From contig CM065879.1 of NCBI GenBank assembly GCA_033439255.1, forward strand, positions 3,478,501 through 3,542,500: a DNA stretch of 64,000 nucleotides. Reading direction: 5' to 3'. The DNA comes from Hericium rajendrae. Taxonomy: Eukaryota; Basidiomycota; Agaricomycetes; Russulales; Hericiaceae. A program made the translations under genes and the position numbers. The notes under the pieces are model-generated. The model was not told the origin of the DNA, ran no database searches, and saw nothing but the letters and a program-made list of their open reading frames with translations. Positions within the stretch are counted from its first letter, which is position 1; each line of letters starts with the position of its first letter. This document shows positions 11,937 through 24,900 of the stretch, piece after piece.

Positions 11937-13114
11937 CTACTTGCCAGGTGCCACGTAATCCCTACTCAAGTCGATCTCGCCCTTCAAGTGCACATTCGTG
12001 ATTCTCACTTGCCGCTGGCGTGGTCCTGACTTCTTCCCTTTCTTTTTGCCTGCAGGAGCCTTTTGAGGGGGCGCTTCCGCAGCAGTTGCCTGTAAGCCCT
12101 CTGAACCGAAACTGTCAGAAAATCTGGCGAAGCCATAACGAGAACCGTTCCTACCTGATGCGAGTTGCTTTAGAAGATCGACATCATTCGGGACCTTGAG
12201 CTTGTGCCAGAGATCATTGAACTCTGTAAGAACATGTCCGGTCAGTGTCAACATTGATGAATAAGCTACTGTAGACTTGCCTTTCTCTACGCCTAGTTTA
12301 GGCCCTCCTGGCTTCCCTTCCTCGCTCTCCTCGTAGACAAGGTCCTCTTTCTCGGGCTTCACCTCATTCCAAAAGACCATTCGCATCTGACCATCTTTGA
12401 GAGTGCGAGTGACGAAAACTTCTCCCTCTTTCTCAAGCTCTTCGATAGCTGTTGGCGCCTCCTTCCATGACTCCTTCAGCGCACGCACAGACAGTCCGCC
12501 ACCTCGACGCGTAGCACGTTGAATTTCCGTCAGCAGAGCGGCCTTGTTGCGGAAGTTGTAGTCGTGCTGGAGATGTGAAAGGTAAGAACGACACTAGACG
12601 AGTGAGAGCTCGGGGCATACACGAAAAGAATATAAGCCTGTTTTCTGGTCAAATTCGACTCGCTCGTGAGCCTTGAACTTCTCGAGAAGCGTAGTATCAG
12701 TGTCCAGTGGCGTGTTGGTAACAATGGCGATGTCTTGCAATCGCATGGGCCCATGGACCGACTAAGGAGACATGAGCGACCATCAGGCGTAAAGAGCGGC
12801 CAAACGCACCTTAAGATGATTCACAGCATAGAGGAGCTGGGTGTTTATGTTCGTTCCTGTGCCAGTATCAGCCGGCTGTGAATACACGACATCTTGTTGT
12901 GGTCTCTGTGTCAATCACTGCAATAAAGACGGTCAGGAAGACAAGACATGCTTGACTTGGGGCGTTTCTTCTTCTTGGTGGGCTCCGCCGGTGCATCGAC
13001 GTCAATGGGTTGTGTCGAGGTGCCACCGGTACCTCCTGTCGAATGCCATGTCTTGGTTTCGACGCTTGTGAGGGTCGAGCGAAAGGCGGCAGCGTCTCTT
13101 GCAAGACCGGACAT
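11937..13114 (-). CDS. TFA2: Transcription initiation factor IIE subunit beta
   Basis: TFIIE beta acts with TFIIE alpha to recruit and regulate TFIIH at RNA polymerase II promoters. The ATG at 13114 gives MSGLARDAAAFRSTLTSVET, followed by a basic linker (KKKKRPKSS) and then the first winged-helix domain in separate exons: GTNINTQLLYAVNHLK, DIAIVTNTPLD, LEKFKAHERVEFDQKTG. The second winged helix lies in the exon around 12300-12500 (KESWKEAPTAIEELEKEG, FVTRTLKDGQMRMVFWNE). The typical C-terminal region reads FNDLWHKLKVPNDVDLLKQL, then a Lys/Arg-rich stretch (KKKGKKSGPRQRQVRITN) and HLKGEIDLSRDY. Length and block order fit the family with no visible break. It is divergent from PAN3, with only 184 bp between start codons. 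Confidence 0.93.
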
Positions 13115-13298
13115 GAGGGAGAGGAGAAGAGAGCTGTGGCGTCAGTGACCAATGCGAGTGGCTCAGATGTGGGTGCTTGTTTTGGCATGTTTATGGACAT
13201 GTAACAGGCTCTTGTTACGCGCTTGGGGACGGGGAATGATTGCACACCTTGATCGCCAACGTGCAATTCACCTTCAAGTCCTGCTGGCCACAGGCAAC
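13115..13298. promoter_or_regulatory. Compact shared promoter region between TFA2 and PAN3
   Basis: The two start codons point away from each other with 184 bp between them, so regulatory sequence for both genes must overlap here or lie inside the neighbour. No specific motif was identified. Confidence 0.5.
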
Positions 13299-16105
13299 AT
13301 GGCCTTCTTCTCCAGGCCCCAGTCTGTCAATGCTGCCGTCAAGATCGTGGCTCCCACATCTGAAGACGAGCAGGCAAAGCTGTCTGCCAAAAAGGGTGAG
13401 TCTTATCTGTCCGGGGCTTCGCCGACATTTCTTGACGCGCGCGTAGACTCCACGCAGCGTCAATGTAGGAATATCCTGATCTACGGGTAAGTTTCTCCTT
13501 TCTGTCCGTGTTTCTGTGTTGAGATTCTTGTAGATCGTGTAAGTTTGAAGACAAAGGTTGTATCTACTATCACCCACCGGTACGTCCACCACACAATATT
13601 GCATGTTGGTTTGATTATTCATCGCGCTCTAGCGCCCAACCACCCCGCCACCTGCGCCTCCGTAAGTGCTAATGTTTTGGTGTCATGGTTCATCCTTATG
13701 CGATTTTAGATCGCAACCCGAGACACCTTCTGGCAAGCTCTCTCAGGCAGTCAATGCCCCTGTGTTTGTTCCCAAATCTTCGCCATTCCCTCCAACGTCT
13801 CCCACTCCGGCCTATGCGCAAGCACAGACATCCTTGTCCCCGTGAGTGTCGCGCGACAACAAGTTCGATTCGCAGAATACTTACACAATCCAGGAGCAAG
13901 GGGACCTCACCTACCGCTACAGAATATGACGAGCACGACCATTATGACCCAAATTATTACTATTATAGTGAAAATGGGGCGCATCCAATGCCTGCAGAAG
14001 GCTTAACAACTCAAATGCAGGCCGTACGTCCATTCAACCTACGACCAGAACCTCGGTGAAATGACACTCTGCCTTAGCTTGATCTTAATGTCTTCGAGAT
14101 TCCCGAAGGCCAACCGTCTATGGGAATGCATCCCGACTACGAGCATGGTCAGTATGATCATGCCGGTCAATATGATCAAGGCGGTCATTACGATCACAAC
14201 GGACACAATTTAGGCTTCTATCCCCCTCAACCGACTTTCATTCACCAACCGGTACATATCATCGATCTGTTAGTCCATCATGCGTTGACATGAATCTCGT
14301 TTAGTTGGACTATCACCTCTATGGTTTACCGCCAGCTCCGCCCACATCATCGCATTTCATCTCGCCAACTCTCCATACTGACCTTCAACAGCGTTCGGAG
14401 ACGCTTCGTACTGCTCCAGCTCCAGGCCTTGGTCTGCCCGAGGAACTGGAAGGCTATCACACCCTGGTGCCACTCGAGAGCACCACCGGCGACCGTCGCA
14501 AATTTGGCAGTTGGTACAGCACTGTGTATCGCGCCACAGGCAAAGACGGCCGGGGCTACGTCCTGCGCCGCGTCGAGAGTATGTAGCCCCCTTCCCCTCA
14601 TTTCAGCATGCTAAACGGCTTCGGAAGACTATCGACTCATGCACCAAGCGGCATTCACGGCCATCGAACAGTGGTCGCGCATCCGACATCCGAACATTGT
14701 TTCCGTGCAGGAAGCCTTCACGACCCGGGCCTTCGGTGACTCTTGTGTGTCCATTCTCTCACCACGAAAGCGCCTTTTCTCACTGTTCTATTCTCAGCGC
14801 TGATCATGGTCTATACTTATCATCCAAACGCCACGACCCTCTACGACGCCCATATCAAACCGAAGGCCCCGATGTTTCAGCAGGGGCGTCTGCAAGCGCA
14901 GTCCCAGTTTGTTCCGGAGCGGACTCTCTGGAGCTATATTATTCAGATCGCGGGTGCGATCAAGGCAGTTCATGACAAGGGACTGGCGGTGCGCATGATC
15001 GATGTCACGAAGGTCTTGGTGACTGGCCAGAATCGGTATGCCATTTCGATGCTATGAAACTTCTGTGTGATAGTATGTCTGATGCGATTGTTCCTCTCAG
15101 GGTCCGGATTTCATCTTGTGGTATTGCCGATGTCCTATCGTACAGCCCTGCCACGGCTGCGCCCGCAACTCCCGGAACGACCGGTAGCACTGGCAGCAAC
15201 GGCGCCGCCTCCCCGACGTCCTCTATCGTTGCTCTCCATCAGCAAGAGGATCTCGCCATGTTCGGGAAGCTGATCTTCGCTTTGTGCTGCAGCAATGTAG
15301 CCGCGATCAACAACTTGAACAAGGCACTCGATGTGATGAGCAAGAACTACAGCGCAGACGTCAAGAATGTTGCTCTATTCTGCTTGAGCAAGCCCGGGAT
15401 GCATAAAGTGAGTTTTAAGATAGCCATTCAATCGATCATATAATTGACAACTGGAAAGCATATTGGACAGCTGTTTGACATGATAGGTTCGCGGCTTCTG
15501 ACGGAGATGGATGAAATGCAGAAGTAAGTTCGAGTTCACTCTCTCATATGCATGCATGCTAAGACTGTCTCGTGATAGCGGCATGGACAGCCTGGAGGGG
15601 GAACTCATGTATGAGCTTGAGAACGCACGCCTCGTTCGGCTGCTGTGCAAGTTCGGTTTCATTAACGAACGGCCTGAGTATGTATTCAAAGCATTTGTTT
15701 CATCCTGAGAGTCCGCTTATTCATGCCTGCAGGTTCGCCCGTGACCCTCGCTGGTCTGAGACCGGCGATCGGTACATCATCAAGCTTTTCAGGGATTATG
15801 TCTTCCACCAGGTCGATGAACAAGGCAATCCAGTCGTCAACTTGTCGCATGTCTTGACATGCTTGAACAAGGTCGGTCTTGACTCATGAGTTTCGTGATA
15901 TTGTGCTCACGGGGTCACAGCTTGACGCTGGTATGGAGGAGCGGATCATGCTAGTATCTCGGGACGAACAAAGTGTGCTGGTCGTGAGTTACAAAGATGT
16001 GAAAGCATGTATCGAGTCGGCGTTCGGGTATGCAATATTTACTTCACACTCCTGCTTGATACTCACGTTCATGTTTGATCTCACAGTGAGCTTGCGCGGA
16101 GATAG
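13299..16105 (+). CDS. PAN3: PAN2-PAN3 deadenylation complex subunit PAN3
   Basis: PAN3 is the adaptor of the PAN2-PAN3 poly(A) nuclease; it binds PABP-coated poly(A) and activates PAN2. The ATG at 13299 opens [22 protein letters not shown] zinc finger split by an intron follows ([17 protein letters not shown] then IYYH). A disordered Pro/Ser/Tyr-rich linker leads to the pseudokinase domain: [66 protein letters not shown] and [19 protein letters not shown]. The coiled coil and C-terminal knob domain follow: [45 protein letters not shown] and [20 protein letters not shown]. The final exon gives FGELARR and TAG at 16103-16105. At least ten short introns are present and no frame break was seen. 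Confidence 0.96.
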
Positions 16106-17242
16106 GGAGGGCAGATGGCCTCCTGGACTGATAAAAATAGGTAGAACTAGAAAAAGACAGAGAAATCTCAAAAAAATAGCACGTACCGTTTTTGTTTATT
16201 GGCTGTGGGCCTGGACTTCGGAAGAGCAGGAGGTCCGTTCTGGACTTGTGACGTGCCGGCGCCGCGCGCCGCGCTCTCGCTTCATGTTTAGCTGACCTTC
16301 GAATGCTGATCATGGTCGAGTTTCATTTCGACAAACAATAGGATTGGTTTCGTCAGGCGCCAAGGTCAGTCAGGAGGATTCCGGACTGGGTCGAGTCAAA
16401 ACAATATCCATCGGTGCCGGTGAGCCCTCGATTCTATGCATGGAGGCGCACGCCGGACTTCCTGACGACCTCAGACAGGCCCTTTCGTCGACGTCGCATC
16501 CTAATCTAGCGTTCTATGTTTGCCCCGTCTTCGAACACTCACATCGAGATCTAGAAGCCACGACGGTTTGGGCTGCCCTGGAATTCAGTTCAGACAATCA
16601 GTCGCCGAACAAGGAGGGCTGAATGAGATATGCTCCATCCTGTGCATTCCTTCCCGACAAATGCCAAGATCGCCCTTTGCTTCCGTGCGGTCGGTGCTCT
16701 CACAGCCAGAGCAGAAAATCCCAGAGTCCCACTATGGATCCTTTTGATGATCATGTCAATCTTGAGGCTACGTGCGGCAGAAACTCAAATCCCACTGCCA
16801 ACCTTGTGCCACCATGCCGACACACGTGTGGCAGCGTCCGGACGAAGGACCCATTTGATGGACTGGTAGATAGCAAATTAAATGTATTGTTTCGGTACGC
16901 GTGATGGACGGGTACAATTATAGACCACCGCGCGCGAGGCTGGCTCATTGTACGACTTGCCCCCTCTGGTGCAACAAAGCGAGGAGGAGAGGCCTCGAAA
17001 ACGGCAGGATTATTATTACGCTTGTTCGTGAAAGTCAGAGGGAGTGGATTGAATTGAATTTTGGGGGTTGGCCCCGTGGGCAAGGGGAGGTAACGCTTGC
17101 CATTTGGAGCGATTCTCACAATTGGCTATAACGGGCTGAAAGCCGTTCGATCACCTCTTGTGTCAGTCAGGGACCCTTGTCCTCTCTCCATACCACCCCC
17201 ACCAGCACCTCCTGCTCCCTGCATCCCACCATCGCCTCTGAC
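16106..17242. other. Intergenic region downstream of PAN3
   Basis: About 1.1 kb between two plus-strand genes. Frames of up to 93 codons exist, but none has domain character or splice continuity. The last few hundred bases should hold the promoter of the nucleotidyltransferase gene. Confidence 0.5.
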
Positions 17243-20200
17243 ATGGCCGCCGCCAACGCTCAGAGCAGGAATGCTGCCCCCACGTCCCCCACGGTCGCCC
17301 GCACCAACCCCCCCGCCCAGCGCAGACCGCAGGTATCTCGACCCCGTTTCGTCGCAGACCTCTCCCAGTGTCTCTTCGATTTCGTGATCCAGCTCCTGCC
17401 GACACCGGAAGAGCTCTCTGTCAAGGAGGACGTGCGCAAGCTGCTCGAACGCCTCATTCGGACCATCGAGCCCGACAGTCGATTATTGTCGTTCGGCAGC
17501 ACGGCCAACGGCTTCAGTCTTCGGAATTCCGGTGAACACATTGCCCTGCCCTACCCGATGCCACCCTGACTCTGCGACAGACATGGACCTATGTTGCCTG
17601 ACCGATGCCGCGCAGCCTCTGCCTGCTGCCGACCTTGTTACCATGTTGGGCGACCTGCTCGAGCGCGGTGCGTTTCATTCATTCCAGGCGATGTGCGCGT
17701 CATTAACACGGGATTCGCGATCAGAGACGAAATTCCACGTCAAGCCCCTTCCCTACGCGCGGATACCCATCGTAAAACTATCGCTCGACCCATCTCCGGG
17801 GCTGCCTCTCGGCATCGCCTGTGACATCGGCTTTGAGAACAGGCTCGCATTGGAAAACACCCGTTTATTATATTGCTACGCTATGATTGATCCAACTCGT
17901 GTCAGGACACTGGTTCTATTTTGTGAGTGACAGCTAGTTCTTCGCGCAATTATCGGTGCTGAACATTAAATTGTTTTGTTGTCCTCAGTAAAAGTATGGT
18001 GCAAGCGGCGGTACGTTCTACTTTGTTTGTTCTTCTAAATCCACACTTATGCGTTCTGCTTCGCGCTGCAGAAAAATAAACTCGCCGTATAAGGGGACGT
18101 TGTCATCGTACGGATATGTTCTTCTTGTCATATATTACCTTGTCCATGTCAAGAATCCTCCGGTCCTGCCCAACCTGCAGCAAATGCCACCGTTACGCCC
18201 TATATCACGCGTACGTCTGCTGATTTCTGCCCCTTGCTTCTTACCAATAGCCGTCTGCAGGAAGATACCCATATTGGCGAGAACAATACTTGGTAACTCG
18301 GCTCCGTCTCATTCATTGTATGCGATTGCCTGATCCAGTCATCCGCAGGTTTTTCGATGATATCGAACTCCTCAGACAACGGTGGCAGTCGGCCAATACC
18401 GAGAGTGTCGGTCAGCTGTACGTTCTCCGACGTTTGACCGCATGGATGCTGTCTGATCGGAACACCGTTCCAGACTCATAGACTTCTTCAAATATTTCTC
18501 TCGCGACTTTCTGTACAATAGTGGAGTGGCATCCATACGAGCAGGGCTGATCAAGAAGGATGAAAAAGGGTGGCAGAATGATGTATGCCCTCTTCCTACT
18601 GCCGTTTGAAACTGTTTTGATGTGTCCGCAGCTTTCAGAATCAAGGTTCAAGGATCCTCGCGAGCGGAATAGATTCTGCATCGAGGTAACCATGAAGTTT
18701 CTCCACAGCCCCTTCATCTGCTGATACGTCACCAGGATCCGTTTGAGACTGAATTCAACGTGGCCAGATGTGTCACGAGAGATGGGCTTTATACGGTCAG
18801 TGCATTCGTCTTGCGCCGTTGACCAATTGGGCACTGAAACTGACTTCCACCCTCAGATCCGCGGGGAGTTCATGAGGGCGTCCAGAATTCTGGGAGCACG
18901 CCCCGATCGTGCTATCCTTGCTATTGCACAGCTATGCGAGGAAAGGGTGGACAATCTCAACTCGCCTTCATCTTCATCTCCGCGCGTCCCTTCAGTCCCG
19001 CCTCGACTGTCGCCTCTTCCCCCACAGACGCCATATACCGTCGGCAGCAGTCCGGCACGGACGCCCGCCGTCCAAATGCCTGCTCCAGATCGTCTGTCAC
19101 CTCGAGCACAGTTCTCTGATCGCGCCCTGCAGCCTTCGAACCTGCAAGCCGGACCATCGAAGTACGCTCCAGAGCACATGGAACCGAAGCGTGCGAAGTG
19201 GACTAGCCCGCCTCCTCCCGAAGCGCCTGTTGCCGACCATACGTCCTTTGAAGACCGTCTGGGTCTGAGTCTCGTTTTAGCGACTGCTTCTACAGACGCT
19301 CGAGAGCAAGAGGCCGCGTATACGTCATCCTCCAACAATAGTGACATTCTGACTGACGACGACCGAATGGATGAAGTACGGTCCGTGCGGTCCATGGCTT
19401 CCGAAGATCTTTTGCTACGCACCGCACGACTTCAAACATCGGGAATCTCGGGATCCTTCCCGCCTCCGTCGCCGCTGTCTCCTTTGGTGCCAAATGGCTT
19501 ACACTCGTTGAACCCAGTGGCATCTGGATGCCCAAGTCCTATTGGCGGAGGAGTGTCACCATTAGCAACCATCCGTGGGCGTCCGTGGGCCAAACTGGCT
19601 GAGAACAACGCGATATCGACGCCCCAGTCTGTAGCTCCGCCGAGACGTATGGAGCGAAGATGTCATTCCTCCAGGTTTGATTCACCCCGGCGATCACTGT
19701 CCGGCCCGCCAGCACCGTCTCTGAGAAGCAGCCCAATTCCATCCTTGCTCCCGCTTGCTTTGGCAACGCCGCTCCCCCCATCCCCTCAACCTGCCGATGC
19801 AAGTCCATCGACTTCCTATCATCAATCCCATGTATTATATGAAACCTACGGGACCAAAGAAATTATACCCCACCATAGCCCTGTACAACCAATTAACCAC
19901 AAGCTTCCTCAATATCTTTCTTCTCAATCTCAACGGCCATACATATCGGCGCCGCAGGCCTTTACAGTGCCTATCGTTAGCAACAAGCGGCGGTCAAAGC
20001 TGCTCGAGGTCGACGGTGAGGGCCATATCAACGGTCTCATCCCATCGCCGACAGCTACGCCGACGTCGCATACGCATTTCGCTGTTCCGTATTCGCATTC
20101 GCATGCACATTCGCATTCAACAGCCACCGTTATTGCACTCACCCCTCCCGCCACCGCACACAGGACGCTCTTTTCGTCTTCGTCGTCATCGCGTTCTCGT

Positions 20201-20578
20201 TCACCGACGAACTCGCCGTCGCAGCGTGCCTTCTTCCCTGAAGATCACCCTCCCGATATCCAACCTAGATCGATATCCCCGCACGAGTCCAACACCTCCG
20301 CCGGAAGCGGGTCGCCTGCGCCCTCTTCCACCAGCTCCCAATACGCATCGGCATCGCCGCTGTCCACGTCGCCATCCTCGCCCACGCAAGCCGTCGAGTT
20401 CGAGCACTGCGCGCATGGTCTGCCCCCTTTGGACGAAATTGCAGAGGACGGCGCACCGCAGGACGAGCCGGAGGTGTCCTGGCGCCCTCGAATCCAAATG
20501 GATTCGAAGGGTTCAGCAGATACCGTGACCACCATGCTTGCTCCTTCCACGGAAACGCTCGCACTGGAGGCATCATAG
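17243..20578 (+). CDS. Cid1-type non-canonical poly(A)/poly(U) RNA polymerase with long disordered tail
   Basis: These enzymes add A or U residues to RNA 3' ends. The ATG at 17243 gives MAAANAQSRNAAPTSP. The nucleotidyltransferase domain has FGSTANGFSLRNS followed after an intron by DMDLCCL, supplying the first two catalytic aspartates; the third is in GIACDIGFEN. The PAP-associated region is recognisable: RTLVLFLKVWCKRR, SPYKGTLSSYGYVLLVIYYL, ESVGQLLIDFFKYFSRDF and EDPFETEFNVARCV. After the core, about 570 residues are Ser/Pro-rich and look disordered, including a His/Ser repeat near 20090-20120. The stop is at 20576-20578. The catalytic residues look complete and exon joins keep frame. Whether it is a TUTase or a poly(A) polymerase cannot be told from the motifs seen. 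Confidence 0.88.
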
Positions 20579-21012
20579 TACGTATGTATGCACTTAGAAG
20601 TGTGAGGCACGCCGCCGGCTAGTCTACTCAAGCGCATCGCGGAGACATGGTGATCTGCGGTGCCGTATACCATTCACGGTGGTAGATCATAAAGACCACC
20701 AGTCTTATCTCCTTTCTCTCAAGCATTGCTGCGTATGAGTACTCCTCGGTGCACTTCTCAGCATACCATACTCAATATCTCCCCCGATCATTCGCATTAT
20801 CTTGCAAGTCTTTCTGCTTAGTCTCTGATTTGGTGTTACGGCAGCATGGTTTCGGCATGTCTCATCGCTCTATTTTGACTACGCTTTGCAATGATATTAT
20901 GCACATGCTTTACACGGGCGTTTGAGTATGCATTTTTGCCGCCTATTTTGTACGTTTACAAGAACCCGCAAGCGGGTAATACACCATCTACAGCCGCGAA
21001 TCGTCGAGTCGA
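20579..21012. other. 3' region between convergent nucleotidyltransferase and LSM7 genes
   Basis: The two genes converge here, so this stretch should contain both 3' UTRs. Nothing else is recognisable. Confidence 0.5.
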
Positions 21013-21534
21013 TTACTCTTGTGCTATGAAGGGGTTGGCGATCTCCTCTAGGCCGTCCACGGGACTGAGGAGCGTTATTGTCGGTCCCCGAAGCACGGCC
21101 AAACCCAGAGATCGCAAATGTGGTTCAGGATCTGCACGGATATGAGGTCGCGTAGGCTGAGATGGAGCAGCACGACGCACCCTGCACCTCCTCTGTGACT
21201 TCATCCAGCACGAGGTTCAAGAGCTGGTCATAGCCCTTCAAGACGCCGGTCACTGCACAGTAAAAGGCGTCTTAGATATGTCGGCTGGGATCGCCCGTGC
21301 ACGCACCTTCACGGCCGCCCGTGAACTTGACGCGGATGCGCTCGTTCACGTACTTGGAGAGATCGAGGATGGCCTCGCGCTTGGGCTTGTCCATGGTCGG
21401 CTGGGGCCCCTGGGGCCCGCCATGGCGGCCGCGCGACGGACCTGCGTAGCCTCGTGCTCTAGCACCACGGCCCTGCGAGCGAATCAACGGCGTGCCCGCG
21501 CGCACAGGAGACGAGGACGAACCCGGTCTGCCAT
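21013..21534 (-). CDS. LSM7: U6 snRNA-associated Sm-like protein LSm7
   Basis: LSm7 is part of the LSm2-8 ring on U6 snRNA and the cytosolic LSm1-7 mRNA decay ring. The Sm1 motif reads REAILDLSKYVNERIRVKF followed by TGGRE, and the Sm2 motif SLGLAVLRGPTITLLSPVDG followed by EEIANPFIAQE, with TAA at 21013-21015. For the start I prefer ATG 21534: ATGGCAGACCGG joined across a 50-bp intron (GTTCGT...CGCTCGCAG) to GGCCGTGGTGCTAGA gives MADRGRGARARGYAG, a Gly/Arg-rich leader of the kind seen in fungal LSm7. A later in-frame ATG (MDKPKREAI) would give a shorter protein. It is divergent from importin beta. Confidence 0.9.
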
Positions 21535-21904
21535 TGTATTCTGCGCGATGAGCAATCGCGGGATCTGCGTGCGATCAGACGGCGTGAAATAGGCTTTTGG
21601 GCGGCGATGGGCTCACTGCGTGGTTGTTGTAAAATTTAGGTCAGAGCGAGCGACGAAAAGCGAACAAACTCCTTTGAACAAAGGACAGCTTGGGCCGTTT
21701 GATGAGAAGTGGCTTTTGAAAATCCGACTTGACGCGGCAAGGGCTTGCTCGTTCTTCTTGCCTCCGTCGTCTACTGTATCCCTACTTCCCTTCTCTCTAC
21801 TTCCCTGGCAAGTGACTCGTTCATCGCACACATCTCCGCCGTAGACTCTATCGTATTCATCCCCACCCCCGCTCTTTGACAGTCCTAATCCCATCACGAC
21901 GACG
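21535..21904. promoter_or_regulatory. Divergent promoter region between LSM7 and importin beta genes
   Basis: The 370 bp separate two start codons facing away from each other. The part next to the importin gene is pyrimidine-rich (tctctacttccc near 21795). No specific factor site is claimed. Confidence 0.45.
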
Positions 21905-24900
21905 ATGAACGTTGGTGAACTCCTCGCGAACACCCTATCTCCTGGTGCGCCACCGCTTTCTTCGCGTTCTGCGGCCCCGATCCCGCACGGACTGCTCATT
22001 TCTCGTTTTCACAGACCAGAATACGCGTCAAGATGCCACTCAGAAGCTCGAGGCCGCTGCGGCCGAGAACTACGTGCGTCCCACCCCCGTTGCCTCGCTC
22101 CGCGTGTGCGCTAACGACTGCATCTCTTCCCCATGGCAGCCCGCATACATGCTCATGCTCTCCGCCGAGCTCGTAAACGAAAACAGCCCCGTCTTCGTGC
22201 GCAACGCCGCGGGTCTCGCGCTCAAGAACGCTCTCACTGCCCGCGTGCGTCCTCTCATTTTGCCGCGCGATCCTTTACGTACTTCTTTTCGATCACCAGG
22301 AGGGCGCAAGGCAGACCGATTACACCAACCGCTGGCTATCGGTCGACGCGGAGAGGCGGGGAAGGTCAAGCAGGATCTGCTGTTGGCGCTGCACTCGCCC
22401 GTGCAGAAGGCGGGGAGCGTCGCCGCGCAGGCCATCGCTGCCGTTGCGAAGACGGAGCTGCCGCAAGGCCAGTGGCCCGAGCTGATCGAAATCCTGCTTG
22501 GTTTCATCAGCCAGACCGGCGACAACTTGAACATGCCGCTCAGGATCTCAACTTTGAACGCGATCGGGTACATCTGCGAGGAGATAGTACGTCCGCTCCT
22601 TCCTGCGAGACGCCGTCACGGGATCATTAACTGCTTGTAAAGGATCCAGATATTCTCAGCCTTCGCGCCAACGAAATTCTCACTGCCGTGGTCCATGGTG
22701 CTAGAAAAGAGGAACCGTCGCCCGAGGTCCAACTCGCGGCCATGCAGGCACTATACAACTCGCTCACATTCATCCGTGAAAACTTCGAGCGGGAGGTGAG
22801 AAGTGTGGCCTCCATTATCGGCCTATCATGCTAATCGATCGACTTATGTAGGGTGAACGCAACTTCATCATGCAAGTGGTCTGCGAAGCAACTCAAAATT
22901 CCAATGTACAAGTCCAAGCGATGGCGTTCGAGTCCTTGGTTCGAATAATGAATCTTTACTACAACAAGATGGCCTTCTACATGGAGCGTGCTCTTTTTGG
23001 TGTATGTAACAAGTTTCTTCCTTCCGATGATGCATGGGATGCTGATCTTTCTCCTCAAGCTCACCGTAATGGGCATGAAATCCCCAGAAGAGGCGGTCGC
23101 ATTGCAAGCCATCGAGTTCTGGACCTCAGTTGCTGAGGAGGAGGCCCAGCTGGAGTCGGATTACCAGGATGCCCAAGAGGTGCGTAAACACACTATACCA
23201 TAACTTCTCGTTAATAAATCTTTCGCGCTCAGGGTCTGATTGACGGCGACATTGAAGAGCCCAAGTACTTTGCCAAGATTGCGCTTCCTGAGATCGTCCC
23301 AGTCCTGCTCATGCTGCTCACCCGCCAAGATGAGGATGCCGAGGAGGGTGAATGGAACGTCTCCATGGCCGCCGGCACATGTCTGAATTTCCTGGCTCAG
23401 GCCGTGCACGACTCGATCGTGCCGCCAGTTATCCCCTTCATCGAGGGCAACATCAAGTCCCAAGACTGGCATCAGCGTGAAGCAGCGGTCATGGCTTTCG
23501 GCTCGATCCTCGTGGGTCCGGATCCTACGGTGCTTACGCCGCTGGTCAACCAGGCGCTCCCCATCCTCATCGACATGATGAACGACTCGAACGTGCATGT
23601 CAAAGATACCACGGCGTGGACGCTTGGGCGGATCTGCGAGTCGCTGATCACGTGCATCAAGCCGGACGTGCACTTGCACCCGCTCGTGTCTGCGCTTGTG
23701 AATGGCCTGCAGGACAGTCCACGGATCATCGCCAACTGCTGTTGGGCGCTGATGAACTTGGCCGATGGTCTGTATGAGATGTACGATGGCGAGAATCCGG
23801 CGAACAGCCCGCTGTCGCCATACTTCGAGGGTATCATTGGCGCTCTCATGCGTGTCACTGAGACGTCAGTTCCTTTTTCATCTCTATATCGAGGCCAAGT
23901 ACTGATTTTTGTCTCGCAGTGCAAGCAACGAGTCGAATTACCGCACGTCTGCGTACGAGGCGATCACTTCGTTTGTCCAGCAAGCTACTCTCGATGTCAT
24001 TCCTGTCGTTCAAAATACGATTGTCGCTATCCTTCAACGGATGGAGCACCTGCTGAATGTCCAGGTGCGCTCAGTTGCTACCTCGTGCAAATTTCGGTAT
24101 TGACACGCTCTGCAGAACCAAATCCTCGGCATTGATGACCGCAACAACTGGAACGACCTCCAGAGCAACCTCTGTAGCGTCACCGTCGTACGTCCATTTT
24201 CGTCCGTCATCCTTCATAATACCTGACTTGAAATGCGTTGGGCAGAGCGTCATCCGCAAACTTGGCGACGGAATTCAACCACTATCGGATCAGATTATGA
24301 CCCTCACTCTCCGTTTGATCGAGTCAGCGGGCAAGACTTCGACTATCCTCGAGGATGCCTTCTTGGTCGTCGGATCCTTAGCAGCAGGTAAGTCATCGTC
24401 GTCTTTGGTCTCTCGTTGTCTTCTAACGTGTCTAACCCTTCGCAGCCATTGAGGAAAAGTTCGCTCCTTACATCCAAGCCTTCCTTCCCTTCCTGTACCC
24501 TGCCCTCAAGGCCTACGAAGATACCCAGCTCTGCACCGTCGCAGTCGGCATTATTGGTGATATCACTCGTGCTCTTGGTGATCAGAGCGCACCGTACGCG
24601 GAGGCGTTCGTCCGTGTGTTGCTCGAGAACTTGTCGAGCGACGTCCTCAATCGCAACGTTAAGATTTCTATTCTCTCGTGTTTCGGCGATATTGCTTTGG
24701 CTGTCGGCCCTGCATTCGAACCTTATCTGGAGACGTCGATGACAGTTCTCAGGCAGGCGGCTTCGCTACAGCCGAACCCGGTGAGTTTCCTCCACCATGC
24801 TGTGTGATTCCAGCACTGACGTATTTGTCCTGTTTGTCTTAGCTTGACTACGATTCGATCGACTACATTGCATCGCTGCGTGAAGGTATCCTGGAGGCGC

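Noticed and set aside
19755-20528. 257-codon Arg/Pro-rich plus frame
   Set aside because: It overlaps the disordered tail of the nucleotidyltransferase in another frame and has no start context or domain.
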